Positions 12,675 through 24,745 of a DNA stretch of 64,000 nucleotides are shown one piece after another. The notes below the pieces were generated by a model, which was not told the origin of the DNA, searched no databases, and saw only the letters and a program-made list of their open reading frames with translations. Source of the DNA: Cynocephalus volans (taxonomy: Eukaryota; Chordata; Mammalia; Dermoptera; Cynocephalidae); contig NC_084462.1 of NCBI RefSeq assembly GCF_027409185.1, positions 85,546,179 to 85,610,178 on the forward strand, read 5' to 3'. Each line of letters begins with the position of its first letter. Position 1 is the stretch's first letter. Both the position numbers and the translations under genes were made by a program.

Positions 12675-12890
12675 AGAGCTGCTCTGTCTAGTAGGGTAGC
12701 CACGAGCCACATGGGGGTATTTGAATTTGTATTAACTAAAGTTAGATACAATTAAAAAGGAGTTTCCACGGTACACTAGCCACATGTTAAATGCCTAACA
12801 GCCACATATGGATAGCAGTTACCCTGTCAGACAGTGCAAAGAACATTTACCTCTGTTCTATTGGATGATGCTAGTTTAGAGAATTACTGT
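12675..12890. repeat. hAT-Charlie element, MER58-like
   Basis: It begins 'agctgctctgtctagtagggtagccacgagccacatgg' and ends with 'ctctgttctattggatgatgc'. This is the layout of small non-autonomous Charlie elements in which both ends read 'ctgtycaatagrr' in opposite directions. Name given by recognition only. Confidence 0.6.
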
Positions 12891-12957
12891 ATTTTTGATG
12901 TTTTCACTAATTTTCATGAACAAGAGTAAAATTTATGTGAACAGTGCTAAATTTTAG

Positions 12958-12972
12958 AGGTTTCACTTTTTA
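12958..12972. repeat. target-site duplication, left copy
   Basis: The 15-base string aggtttcacttttta is repeated exactly at 14605-14619 and brackets the composite element between them. The last base may belong to the tail. Confidence 0.92.
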
Positions 12973-13119
12973 AATTTATTTATCAATATTATTATTTTTT
13001 TACATTCTAAGGTGTCGTTGAGGAACAGTTGGGGGGAGGGGGGAGAAGAGAAGGGGAAAGGAAATAGGGTGGAAGTACAAAGGACAGAGAGTGTGGTCAA
13101 GGCCCATGGCCCTTCCCTG

Positions 13120-13635
13120 ATTCTGGCAGGGGAGACCAGGGGGGTTCCGGCAGTGGCTAAGTGGTCATCCCTGGACTGGATGCAGATGTCAGGGGGGTAT
13201 GGCTGAGGATGTCAGCCCCCACTTCCTGTGGTATCTTGGCAGTCATCACTGAGCTGGATGTGGGTGTCAGGGGGGCATGGCTGTGGCCCTTGGCCCCCCA
13301 CTGACCCAGCTCTGGAACCTGGGGTGCTACCAGTGGCATCTTGGTAGTCATTATGTGACTGGGGCCTTCAACCCCCCACCACCTTAGCTTGGGAGCCTAG
13401 GGTGCTTCCTGTGGCAGCTCGGTGGTCAACTCTGGGCTGGTTGCAGATGACAGGGGGGCATGTCTGAGGCCCTCAGCACCCCACTGCTCCAGCTCTGGAG
13501 CCCTGGGCAATTCCAATGGTGACCTGGTGGTAGTGACTGGGCTGGGTGTGGTATTCAGAGGGGCATGGTTGAAGCCCACAGCCCTCTCCTTTTCCTGGCT
13601 TTGGAGCCCAAGGGGCTTCCAGTCCTTCTAGGCTT
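13120..13635 (-). repeat. VNTR domain of composite element copy 1
   Basis: About five degenerate GC-rich units. On the plus strand each carries a 'tgggctggatg..agatgtcaggggggcatggctga' core, then 'ggccctcagccccccactg' and 'agctctggagcc'. Equivalent phrases recur near 13202, 13280, 13360, 13466 and 13570. Confidence 0.85.
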
Positions 13636-14586
13636 TGTAGGTGTTCTTTGGTGAAGTGAGACCTTTGCTAGTTAATATCAGACTTTGTCTCTAATCTGTG
13701 GGTCTTTTATTTTTTCTTTCAGTTCTGTGTTGGATTATTTGCTGTTCCTAACATTTAAACTCTGCACTGGAACTAACTTGTTGTCCTTTGCTTACTTCTA
13801 AAATAGGGGGAACTTTCTATGGGGACCAGCACTTCAGCCCTGTAGTTGAGCTAAACTGCTGCTTTGCTGCTAATTCCCTGGGGAAGGCTTTTTGTGCAGC
13901 TCAGATTTTAATTGTTGACCTTTTAAGTACTTCCAGGTCTTGTGAGGTCTGATTCACCTGGGTTGTGTGGAAACTCTGGTCTAGGCCTGAGTCTTTTCAG
14001 CAAACTGCACCCCTGCAGTTCTATATTCCTGATCAGTCTCCACTGAGTGGGCCTGTGCTGGTTGGAGGGCAGATCAGCTGTCCTTGCTGTGCCCCACTCT
14101 TCCCCCAGTGGGCCCATCTCCCCTACCTCCCACACTCCAAACACTTCCCATAGGATGGGTGGTGCACTGGTTCCTTGCAGTGACTCACCGGCCTCTGAAT
14201 GGCTCCTTTTTTCAGTTGTCTACGGCCCCTCCCTCCTATGTGGGTCCATAGGAACCAGGTTAGTGATCTTGCTTTCCTGAGGGCCACCAAGACCCTCTCC
14301 TTCCCTGCCACCTCCAAGCAACATCATAGGAAGGGCACAGCTGCGGCTTTTGCTAGCTCTTGCTCCATGCACTCACCAGGGCCAGCCTTGAAGTGGCCGG
14401 GGCTCAAAATGGTGGGAGCGATCCTTTCTTTCTCTCATCGTGGCTTCTTCTACCCCCATGCACTCCATACATCTCTCTTCCTCTTCCCCTGAGCTCTAGT
14501 GACCCCAGCTTAGCTGTCATTGTTTTTCAATAGTTGTAAACTGGTTGATTTATGAAAGAGATGGATTCTGGGGACAGTCTTTTCTG

Positions 14587-14594
14587 CCATCTTG
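14587..14594 (-). promoter_or_regulatory. YY1-like motif at element 5' end
   Basis: CCATCTTG on the plus strand is CAAGATGG on the element strand, 11 bases inside the 5' end. L1 5' ends use such YY1 sites to position transcription start; here the role is inferred. Confidence 0.5.
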
Positions 14595-14604
14595 ACTGGA
14601 AGCC

Positions 14605-14619
14605 AGGTTTCACTTTTTA
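14605..14619. repeat. target-site duplication, right copy
   Basis: Exact match to 12958-12972. The pre-insertion site reads 'cttttt/ag' on the plus strand, close to the L1 endonuclease preference TTTT/A. Confidence 0.92.
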
Positions 14620-15480
14620 GACATGTTTTTGTATATCACATGTCAGTTCCTGACATTTTAGTTTTCATTATTTTTTCATTCAGCTCAAGTATTTTATCAA
14701 AAAAGTTGAAGCTTCCCATCCTTCTAAGAACTCAGTTTCCTGAAAATGTCTTTCCATTGCCTTCACATGCAAATGAGAGCATGGCTGGATATACAATTCT
14801 GGATGATTGCCTTTTCTCACTAAAAACTTAGTGGACATTGCCCCATTTCTTTGGACAAATCCGATGCCAGATTTTCCTTATTAGATACCCTATTCTTAAT
14901 TCCTAGGTTCTTATAGAAAAGTTTTCTTTCCTTTAAATTAAAAAAATCAACTGGGACATACCTTAAAGGGTTGTTTTTATGAATTTTGCCTGGTACTTGG
15001 GAAGCATTCTTTCTTCGAACGCTCATGTCTTTTTTTTCAGTGCAGATAAATTTTCTCTCATTACCTCTTATTGCATCTCCTCCACCTGTTCTGTTCCATT
15101 CTTCTAGAATCCCTATTATATGTACATAGAAACTCTGAGATTCTTTCTGCATGTCTTTATCTATTCTCTGTTCCTATTTAATTACATTCTTTCACCAAAA
15201 TCTTAGAAAATTTCTTGAGCTTGTCTCCAGCTTCACTGTTTAAGATTTTGTTTTTTATTATAACCAATCTGCAGTTCACATCTTCCTTTTCATTTTATTT
15301 TCACTTGATCATTTTAGTTTTTTATTATCTTAAAGAAATCTTCCCTGATCTGATATTATTACCTTTTTGAAAAAACATTGTAGAATTTCACTGATAATAT
15401 AAAATAGAGATTTTCTTAAGTTTTCTCTCACTCTTTTCTGTAGCTCTGATTATTGTGGGGATGACTGCTCTGCTCCCAGC
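14620..15480. other. T-rich old repeat-like sequence, unclassified
   Basis: Phrases such as 'gagcatggctggatatacaattctgg' and 'tttcagtgcagataaattttctctc' resemble decayed high-copy LINE-type sequence, but I cannot assign the family. The minus-strand frame at 14820-15152 shows no family resemblance. Confidence 0.4.
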
Positions 15481-15489
15481 CATTGAACG

Positions 15490-15695
15490 GTGCAGAACAT
15501 GAGCTTTCTTGTGAGAACTGGGCTCAAATTTAGTTCTGCTACTTAAATTCTTTAATCTCACAGGGCCTCTGCTCATTTAATGTGATGTGCACATAATTTT
15601 CTGATTTTAGGGTTGTTGTGAGGATTTTAAAACGCAGTTTCTGTCAAATGTTTGGCACCCAGTTAGGGATCAATAACTGTTAGCCATTATATTAC
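15490..15695 (+). repeat. MIR SINE
   Basis: MIR sense orientation: 'gaactgggctcaaatttagttctgc', then 'gttgttgtgaggatt', 'ttggcacccagttaggga' and a 'tcaataactgttagccatta' end. Confidence 0.75.
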
Positions 15696-18345
15696 TGGGT
15701 CTTTTCATGTTTGCAATAATTTCCTCTGTATGTTCATTCCATATGTAAGAACACATGCTTGTCTAGACTTAGGAATTAACATGGAGTTTAGCAGACACAA
15801 TGCTGGCTTCTATATGCATGTTTTAGGCCCAGACAAAGGAATGGGGGAGCCTTTAGAAATTCTGTAATTAGCTTTGTTAGATCAGCAGTCCAGTTGCCAG
15901 TGGAGAGAAGAGGGAGAGGTATACTCTACCACTACATCAAAAAGCCTTCTCTGTGTTTGTTAAGGCAGCATGAAGGTAATTAATACAGGGTCCCCTCTCT
16001 CCCCTGGCATGTCTGCCCTCATGAGAGCCCTCAAGATGTGCCACTGTCTGCTCCCCACTTTAGCAGAGTCAAAAAGAACCATATATACATAGCACAGTCT
16101 ACAGTGTCCCCACTCTCTTTAAACCCTAAGACATCATGCCTTTCCCCAAGATGTTCTTAGGATCAAGACCCCTAACAGCTGCCGGAGCCCACCTTCACCT
16201 GCAGCCTCTGCCACGCTGAGATGCATGGTCCGGGGTGATCCACTAGAGTGCCCCTTCCAGTGGTTCCCCAGGCTAACTGCGGTTTAATCATCTTTCCCCT
16301 CAGTCCAATAATATCAACATGGCTTAAAGAACCTTTTTAAAGTTTCTAGCCTTTCCCTCACTTCCAGTTCTGGTATTGACAGTCTCCTTTCCCCTCCCCC
16401 TACTGCCATTTTTCGATTCCTTAGGCCATTTCCATGCACATTTGGGATTGAAGGAGCTAAAGAACAGACTCATATCTCCATCTTCATCAAATTACTTTTT
16501 AACCACAATTTTACAAAAGTGGTATGTGGAAAAAGAGACAAATAATGGTTATTGATATTGATCTTGTTTATGAAAACTTCAGCCAAAAAAGGTAATTATA
16601 CCTATGTCTTTATGTAGCATTGCCTTTGCTTCAGTCAAAAACAAATAAAAAACAACAACAACAAAAAAAAAAAAAAAAAAGCAATGTCCAAATTCTGCTT
16701 GGGGCAAAGTGCTGCCCTAAAACAAGCTATCTACTCACAGTCATGGTTGGTTAAAAGCCAGCACAGTGTAGGCCAACTCCAATTTTTATCTTTTATTCAG
16801 GATGTATGCTGGTGTCTGAAAGTAAGCCGTTGAGCTGAACCAGTCAGTACCATTGCGAGAACAGAAGCGCTTTCTTCACAGCTGCACTAGGCTGCCCAGC
16901 AAGATGTTCCAGTAAATGTTCAGTTAGAAGTGATCTATTCTGTTATAAGGCAAGAAGTGCCCAGCTGATCCATTTGCTGATCTAGTGAGTTACTCCCAGA
17001 TAAACAACAGAAATACCATAGAGAGGAACTGTTTTGGCTGCCTTCTACAAACACAGCCTGCCTGCTACTACTGAGCCTGTGCAGCCCAAGCCACATAAAT
17101 CTTTTACTAGAGAATTAAAGAGAAGGCATGAGAAGAGAAGACGAGAGGGAGACTCTACAAAGTGACTGAGCCTGAAAGAGAAAAAGGCCTGGCAGAGAGA
17201 GGGGCAGAGACAGAGCACTAGGACAGGGATGAAACACGGGGGCAGCAGCTGTAGAGATCAGAACCTCTTTTATTCCTGATCAATCCTTCAAGAGCTTCCT
17301 CTGCAGGGCAAACTCACTTCTCTCCATGGAAGCCCAGAGAGTCGTGGAGTTCATTTTAAAACTAGTGAAAATAAGCTGGTTGCTGCTAGGAAGTCCCTTT
17401 TAAATGGATGAATTCTGACCATCCCATCACTGAAACAGGCAACCCCAGCTCCACCAACCTTGTATCTGCCTTCTCAAAGTGTCTCCACAGATCACAAAGC
17501 CAACACCAACAGACAGCCCAGGGCAAGAACCAGGTAAGAGACACACTCGTTCCATATAGATCTGTACTCAGACTTGTCTTAAATTGGGTTTTCTCTGGTG
17601 GGATTATGAGAGAAGACAGCAAAACCTGATGATAAGGCTCTTTGCCAGAGCCTAGGTGAGGTCATTCAGGCCTCAGCTCAGGTCCTGCAGATACATACGG
17701 AAGGAGCTACCCAGCCAAGGCCACTCTCTGCCTCTTCTGAGATAAGTGTGGCATCCAGGGAGCTGCTCAGGCCATAAATAACCCACAAAGCCCACTGGTA
17801 TTAGAGTGTTGTGAGAGACTGATGATTCACTCCCCATCCTCACTCTGTTTCAAAATCCCAATTGAAAGAAGACATTTAGAGTCATAATACTCAAGGAAAG
17901 TGCACCAGAACTGAGTGACAACCCTGGATTTTAATGTGACTAGTTGTTATACTGAACTTGGTTAACTGGGCAAATGTATTTGGGACATAATATCAAGAAG
18001 CACATCACTCTGCTTAAAAGAAATTTGAACAGTGGGGTCTCATCATAAGTGGATTTAATTCAAATTACACTACATGAGCTGGAGAGAAAGAGAAATCATA
18101 ATTAAAGTGGTGCCATTCTGCTCCAACACATTCCTCATGTGGGAATGAAATGGGAGCTACAAACCCACTGTTCCCTCAGTTGGTAAAGCCTCTCCTGGTG
18201 GAAGCAGCTTGCTACTTCTGCGGATGATTTCAGGGCTGTTCAGGGATCATTTTGACCACCCACAATTGTTACCCCGTGGGCAGACTACAGCTAAACTCAT
18301 TTTAAAAGGGCTTTAATGATTAGGAACTCGGTTCACCATATCTTA
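15696..18345. other. unique sequence, no gene seen
   Basis: About 2.6 kb without a supported gene. A long A-run with AAC units lies at 16648-16680. The opposite-strand frames at 17386-17629 mirror each other and resemble no family. Confidence 0.5.
16645..16680. repeat. (AAC)n and poly(A) run
   Basis: CAA/AAC units followed by about 19 A residues. No retroelement body is recognisable upstream. Confidence 0.8.
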
Positions 18346-18515
18346 TTGCAGGGCTCCTCATACTGTCCTGAGCCTTCTAAGCACCTGGAGATCTTGTTAA
18401 ATACAGATTCTGTTTCTGGGGCAGAGTCCGAGATTCTGCACATCTAACAAACTTCCAGGTGATGCCAATGCTACGAGGCCACAGACCACAGTTTGAGTAC
18501 ACAGGCTTATTATAT
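18346..18515 (+). repeat. MER20-like hAT-Charlie element
   Basis: It keeps the MER20 order: 'gcacctggagatcttgttaaatacagattct', 'gagattctgcacatctaac', 'ccaggtgatgccaatgct' and 'agaccacagtttgagta'. Ends approximate. Confidence 0.72.
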
Positions 18516-19050
18516 GGATTTAGATATACAACATTCAACACATAGCAAATATTTACTGAACATTTACTATGTGTGTCAAACACTGTGATATTTGTTGATG
18601 ATAGGGCAGGAGAGACACAGATCCTTATCCTCAATATGTTCACAGTCTAGTTTGATATAAGTTCTGCATGAAAATAGAAATCTGCCCCCAAAAAGCATGC
18701 TTTAAAATAACCCTTAACTCTAACATGAGTATAGTACTTTAAGTTACGAAAGTTTTTTTTTCGAATCCTGTCTCATTTAACACCTCTAACACAGGGTCTT
18801 GTTTTCCCTCCATAGTAAGATGTTACAGATTGCTTTTTATGTTGGCATTGCTGCAAACATACTCCCAGTGATGAGAAAGAGCTTCTCACTACTGCATTTC
18901 ATGGATGATTGAATACTAAAAATAATTAAATAAAAGCTATTCAGAAATGTGCCTGCTGCATGTGCACGAGTGTGGGATCTAGTAAATAAAGCAAGTTTTG
19001 ACTTTTCATAACCTATGTAGAGTAGTGGAAAACCCAGGAGGACATATCGC
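18516..19050. other. AT-rich sequence with an L2/L3-type relic
   Basis: The phrase 'gcaaatatttactgaacatttactatgtg' near 18545 is a widespread ancient mammalian repeat pattern. No gene seen. Confidence 0.45.
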
Positions 19051-19054
19051 TTTT

Positions 19055-19200
19055 CTAGAATGGGGTCTTCTGCTGACTAGCTGTGTAACCACATGCAAGT
19101 TAGTTAACCTCTAAGGACCTCAATTTCCTCATCTTTGAGGAAGGAGCTGGACCAGGCGACCTCTGAGGTCCTTTTCAGCTCTGCAATCCTATGATTCTAT
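19055..19200 (+). repeat. MIR-type SINE fragment
   Basis: It reads 'agctgtgtaaccacatgcaag', 'cctcaatttcctcatctttga' and 'gaggtccttttcagctctgcaatcctatgattctatgac'. This is the conserved sense core plus an extension seen in several old tRNA-derived SINEs. Confidence 0.75.
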
Positions 19201-21135
19201 GACCTGCCCACCTTGAATTTGCTATAACCTGTGTTTTAGATCCCAAAGACAGATCTTTTCAACAGCATCAGCACAACCACACCTCCCCCTGAGCCTTCGC
19301 TATGCTGGTTCACACAGCAAAGCTTTGAAATTCCCAAATACTGTAAGCTCCAGTCTGCCAGTGCCTTGCAGAGCTGCTATTTCACAATTCAAGTAGTCAG
19401 CTATTGACTCGTGGCAATCTATATCTGCATTAAAATAGGGAGTTTTGGATTAATGTGGAGCTGAAAGCCCGACTGAGGCTCTTTGCTGCCAGCCTGTCTC
19501 TGTAATTGCAGCATGGATTTCACCAACCACAAAGGGCAAAATGAATGTGATCATCCCCAGTAGTCGATAGCCCATCGATTTTTCCTTTTGACTCTATGAT
19601 TTGCACAAATATTGAAGCTCATTTTTTAAGCAAGGAGGCTTATTAATCTACATTCTTCAGAACCAGTGGCCCCTTCAGTGAGGTGAATTCTGAAGGTTAC
19701 TTAATATGCAAGACATGAGAAGATTAGTCACATTAATTTTTTTTTTAGTTCTTTTTCATGTACACATGTGCACACACACTCATATCCTCACTCTTATTTA
19801 AAATTGGGATTCCACTTACATGCTGGACCTTTGTGCTCGTTATCATGCCATTATGTGTCTGATTGTTTAGGAATGATTGGGCAGGAAATGTTGGCAAAGC
19901 TCATTCTGGTTTGTGGGCACTGTTTTGTTGGTTAGGTTTCGTTTTTCATTCACCCTTAAGGTTGTAAACAGAATGTGTACAGCAACACCTGTGGTTCCTA
20001 AGATGGAACACTGATCCAGGGCCATTTCTTCCCTGAATGGAGGCTATTAATCTGCAGTAACAAATACATGTTAAGCCAAAGAAACAAAGGCAGCTCCTGC
20101 AGAGTTCAATTGTGGTTACTGCAAACCATACCAGTTCTTTTAATTTCTGGTGATGCATTTTCCATTTTATGTTGCTTCTGGTTGCTTATCCTCTGATCAT
20201 TTCTCTAGTCTGTTGCCTCCTTAATTTTGCTAGAAATTCAGACTCTGAATGGTTTGAAATCACATGTGTCAGATTTGTTTTTGTGTGGTTTGTTGTGAAA
20301 CATAGTGGCCTTCTCTCTTCTAATAGCTCTAGCTTTTGAAAATAATCAATAATGATAAAAACTGGTCATCAAATCTCATCAGATTTTTCCTCTGGAAAAT
20401 TTCCCAGATTTAGCCCTATTTTCAAACCCAACTTTAGATGAGCTGTTTTTGTTGCAAGGAACAGAATTTAACTTGGTTTATTTCAAAGATGAGTTGGAGG
20501 ACAAAGAGACGTGTAGGAAAAAAGATGATAAGAATCTTGACCATGCAGATTTGGCCACACAGCAAGTTTCAAAATAACCAGAACTTGCTTGGGGAACTTG
20601 AAGTTCCTTTGGGATCCAATACGACTCTAGTGACACCAAAGTACCTTGACATCAGGAGTTTATTGATCACAGCCTATATCCTACCCTAGAGTGATTCTGC
20701 TTCCCTCTCTGTCCTCTCAGCTTTCATTCTGACTCGTATTTAACTCTTTCTCTTTTTCTCAAGTTCAAATAAACCAAGTCACAATATCTAATTGTTCAGC
20801 CACCTCTACTGGACATAGCTTTTGTACCAGACCATCCTATTGGCCACTAGTCAAGTCCATAGATGGACTATTCTAAGATCAAGTATCCATTCCTGATCCA
20901 ATAAATAGCCCATATCAACATAATGACTTACGTGGAAAAGAGGCCTTTTAAACTCTTGTTTAAAGGGTAGCAGGAACTCTTTGTGAGGGAAATATAGGCA
21001 AGGCATCATACCGAGGCTTGGCTTACCCATCATGCCTATGGCCTGAGTTTAAACCCACACTATTGCCTACCTAGACCTTTGCAATAATCTCCTACTAGAA
21101 CTCCAATGCCTAAAGTCTATCCCATTTAATCCATT
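19201..21135. other. repeat-poor unique block with RUNX-type motif cluster
   Basis: No gene or classified repeat is visible. Exact TGTGGTT/AACCACA heptamers lie at 19275, 19525, 19990, 20111 and 20284, with a sixth at 19087 just upstream. Retained CpGs ('gtagtcgatagcccatcgat' near 19561) and the absence of repeats make it a candidate conserved non-coding element. The interpretation is inference. Confidence 0.4.
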
Positions 21136-21265
21136 GTCAATGGTGGTAATAACCTTAGGAAAGTCTCTAACGTCTCTGAACTTTAGTTTCCTCATCCATT
21201 AAATGCTTATGATAGTTGAGAAGACTTGGAGAGAGAATGTATGTACAGTATTTGGTCATTTTTAT
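21136..21265 (+). repeat. MIR SINE fragment
   Basis: 'ttaggaaagtctctaacgtctctgaactttagtttcctcatccattaaatg' is the sense MIR core, diverged. Confidence 0.65.
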
Positions 21266-21299
21266 TACTAAATATCCTTTTCTGGTTCTAAGGATTGTA

Positions 21300-21440
21300 T
21301 TTGTTTATAAGATTCTCTCTCCCACAAAAATGTGGGCTCTTTGAGGTCAAGGGTCAACTCTTATTCACCTCTTTAAGCTCTCATCACTAGACCAGAGCCT
21401 AGCACAATTAGCCACTCAAGATATGTTGAATGAATGAAGA
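21300..21440 (+). repeat. L2 3' end
   Basis: 'tgtgggctctttgaggtcaagggtc', then 'agcctagcacaatta' and a 'gttgaatgaatgaaga' terminus are the hallmark of the L2 LINE 3' end. Confidence 0.75.
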
Positions 21441-23705
21441 AGACATCATTCACATTCCAGAGAACTCTATACCAACCTAAGATGAAGATAACCAACTTCC
21501 TTCATTAATCAACTTTTCTTAATTTTCTTTGTAACAATATGAAGTATCACTTCTCCATGTAAGAAAGTCTGGAACTGAGAAGATTGGTCACAAGTCCCTC
21601 TGTGCTAGGGAAGTGGAATGGGACACTTCATAAAGAGTACCGAGCTACAAAATTGTCACATGTCCTTTAACATCTTAGCCTGCCAAACTCAGAGCAGACT
21701 CTAGAGATGTCTTTCAACCTTTTATTGTAAAAATGAAGAACCTAAGGCCTAGATAGATGATATGACTCATATGACTTTATAGGGTCATGATACTTGAAAA
21801 CAAGTCATTAGTGTGGATTCCCACAGATGTATTTTACCAAGGACTGGGCTTCCCCTCAACTCCGAGATGGTGTGCATCCAGTACACAGTGACTACTTACT
21901 CAACAAGTTTTAAGAACAATCCCTGCGCAGACGTAATTCCACTCTTTCTCTATCCACATCCAGGGAGGTAAAGATACCACATTTTCCATCTCAGAGAAAG
22001 TGAATCTGAAGTAAAAAGCAGGTTTCCTCCTTCCACCACTGACCTAAGAGTGAAAAAATCTGTTTGAGGTGTGGCTTAGTTGCTTTATTTGAGTCCTAAT
22101 TTCTACAGCCGGAAAATAAGAGGGTTGGGTTTGCACTATTATCTACACAGTGCATAGAAATGTATCAATATGTAAAACTCCAATGAATTGATATTTTAAT
22201 ATTTTGTCCACATGGACACTTTAGCCAGTTTGTTACTTTGTCCAATGTGTTTTCAACTAATCAATTTTTTACCAAGTTGTCAGCTTCTGAAGAGTCATGG
22301 AATCTTTTGCTTCTTGCTCTAAAGAAAACCACATGGAGTTAATGGGAGTTGAGTCAGGAGTCAAGGCTTCCTTCTCCCTTAACAATTTTCACTCCACCAC
22401 TAAGAAGCCATCAAGATAACCAGGTTTAGCTAATGTGCTACCTTAGTTCATTCATGCACTCATTCGTTCATTCAGGGGCTTGAATGAGCGAGGCTTTTAG
22501 GTGCAGAAATGAAGAAGACAATGTACTTGCTCTACAAGTGGACAGGCAGATAAATAATAAAAATATCCTGCGATAAGTGCTAGTAGAGATATATTCTATC
22601 AGGGACTAAGAATGAAGAAAATGGTATAACATAAGGAGAAGGTCAAAGAAGCACAGAGGAGACAACCATTTAAGACATGCAGGTTGCATAGGAATTCACA
22701 GAGAGATGAGCAATACCCCAGGAGGAAAATGTGAAGAGGGAAGTTTTTTCTGCAGAAGAAAGGAAGAAGGGAGAGCTGGAAGGAATTCCAAGCAGACAGA
22801 CCTGGCATTCAGAAGCATGAAAGGCCATGGTATTACCACAGAACCACAAAAAATTCAGAATGACAGGAGCATGGTACCCATTGAGAAAGGAGGGATGAGA
22901 AGGATCTGGTAATAAGGTGCAAATATTGTCAGCAGGCAGGTACATTCCAAAGTGTCCTAACAGGGCCATGAGAAAGACTTTGTGAGAATCTCAAACAGAG
23001 AGAGGAAAGGAGGTGGCCGGAGAATTATATTCCACAGAGGAGGCAGGGCAAGCTAGAGAAATCCTTTGAAGATAGATGGTTCTATATATCAAAATAAAAG
23101 ATGTCACTGTAAAGTGTGCACAAATAAAACCCAAACACAGTAGATCACTCTGGAATCAGAGTTATGAATGACAGAAAGAAGAGCTGGGAATGAAGGAAAG
23201 GGCAGGAAAATGTCAAGTCAGCGAATAGAGATCGTGAACTCCCTCCAGAAGAAGACAGGGCCCAGAGATGGTAACAAAATAACTCAAACTCGAAAATAAA
23301 CTGACTATGCTCAGGGTGCCTTGCCAAATGCTATTTTAGACCTAATCAAGTGCTCCTCGACCTGACCAGGAAACATCATGATCCCAGAGAGAACAAAACG
23401 ACCAAAGCTGAAGATGGCTGGCTAAGGAAGGGGACTAAATAGGAAGCAAAGAGTGGGGTCTTTCTTTAGTATCCCAGAAAAGAAAAAATAAGACCACATG
23501 CTAAATTCAGTCCCTGACTCAGCCAGCAACAAGTCAAGAATTTTGATTGCAAAGGATGGAAGTGCCAAAGGAAAGCAAAAACACTGTCCAAAGGGAAAAC
23601 TTTCTGGATGTCTTGTCAGAGGAAGTGATCACCTGCAGGTGTAAATTCAGAAGCTGCAGAAAGGCCCCCTTCCCTGGCCACCCTGTGCATCTGCCTCTCC
23701 CATAA
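21441..23705. other. unique sequence, no gene seen; one MIR-like trace
   Basis: A weak minus-strand MIR-like core is visible near 21715-21800 ('attgtaaaaatgaagaacctaaggcct'). A short relic with 'caggcagataaataataaaaat' lies near 22540. The overlapping frames at 22599-22969 on both strands resemble no family. Confidence 0.45.
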
Positions 23706-23708
23706 TAG

Positions 23709-23709
<1 letters not shown>

Positions 23710-23745
<36 letters not shown>
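23710..23745. repeat. (CA)n microsatellite
   Basis: About 18 uninterrupted AC units. Confidence 0.97.
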
Positions 23746-23746
<1 letters not shown>

Positions 23747-24580
23747 TTCTGATGCCTGAAATTCCCGTAATTATCACTCCACTCCTTTTGCCTGAACTTG
23801 ACAGGATCTTTCCCACCAATTAAAATGTGAACATCCTGTAGGGAGGAGAAGCATGATGAATTTTATCTATCATTGTACATTATTAGAAATAAATGCACCT
23901 GATTATTTCTTAGGATAAACAGAGATGGATAGAAAGGAGTTTTCAAGAGCACATTCCTCACTGGACAGAACTGATTCCTCTGCACAGGTGGGATGAACAC
24001 TTCTGTTCCAGTAAGGAAGAACTCCTCCTGGGGCGGCTGGTGACTAAAGATGCAATGCAACACCTTTGTGGTTCTGCCTTGGGGTGCCCTGGGTCCCATC
24101 TCTACAGCAAGGATGATCAACTGTCCTGATCTAAGCCAAACCTCCAGTGAGCCCCAGAATATACAAGATATCGGGCCAGGCAATGTCGGTAATATGAAGA
24201 CAGCAAGATCTATGCTCTTCTAGAGCCTGGAATCTCATTGTGAAGACAAAACATAAATATCTTGTAGGAAATCCACTAGGACAGGCAGTTCATGTTAAGT
24301 GAGGGATGAAAAGTTAAGCTCCAGGGTCAGAGAAGGGAGTGGTCAATTCCATCAAAGATAACGTCCCGCTTCTCAAAGACAAGCCAGCCTCAGCTTTAGG
24401 ATTTATGGCCTTGGTTCAAGACCAGGGACTGAGTTTTCCTAGAAACAACAATAAATGTAGCTGATAAATCCAAATGGCTATTTCCCAGGTTAGTTGCTCT
24501 CACAAAAAAAAAAAAAAAGTGATGAACATATGCTCATTCCATAACCACAGAGATGGGCATCTGGAGATTAGAGATAGATG
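23746..24580. other. unique sequence, no gene seen
   Basis: The minus-strand frame at 23863-24183 has no recognisable domains. A poly(A) run lies at 24504-24518. Confidence 0.5.
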
Positions 24581-24584
24581 ATAG

Positions 24585-24624
24585 AGATGGATAAATGGAT
24601 GGATGGATAGACAGACAGAGATGC

Positions 24625-24721
<97 letters not shown>

Positions 24722-24745
24722 AAGGGAGAGAGAGAGAGAGAGAGA
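24585..24745. repeat. compound (GGAT)/(GACA)/(GATA)n/(GA)n tetranucleotide array
   Basis: GGAT and GACA units lead into about 24 perfect GATA units (roughly 24625-24720), followed by a GA run. The frame on the minus strand (24500-24781) only encodes the repeat. Confidence 0.97.

Larger units (their letters stand above)
12973..14604 (-). mobile_element. composite VNTR retroelement, copy 1
   Basis: A 1632-bp element on the minus strand bracketed by exact 15-bp target-site duplications. In element orientation it starts at 14604 with a CAAGATGG motif (14587-14594). It runs through an approximately 970-bp 5' module (14604-13637), then GC-rich tandem units of roughly 80-105 bp (about 13620-13120). 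A pyrimidine-rich tract follows (about 13085-13030), then a short conserved 3' piece ending in 'ttagaatg' and an A/T-rich tail (about 13010-12973). The same modules in the same order occur at 43383-45190 and, 5'-truncated, at 61246-61879. No protein-coding frame spans it; open frames in the VNTR are products of the repeat. Duplications and the tail indicate mobilisation in trans by L1. The family resembles SVA/LAVA composites in layout only. Confidence 0.85.

Noticed and set aside
24585..24745. possible CRISPR or satellite array
   Set aside because: It is a perfect tetranucleotide microsatellite without spacers, in mammalian DNA.
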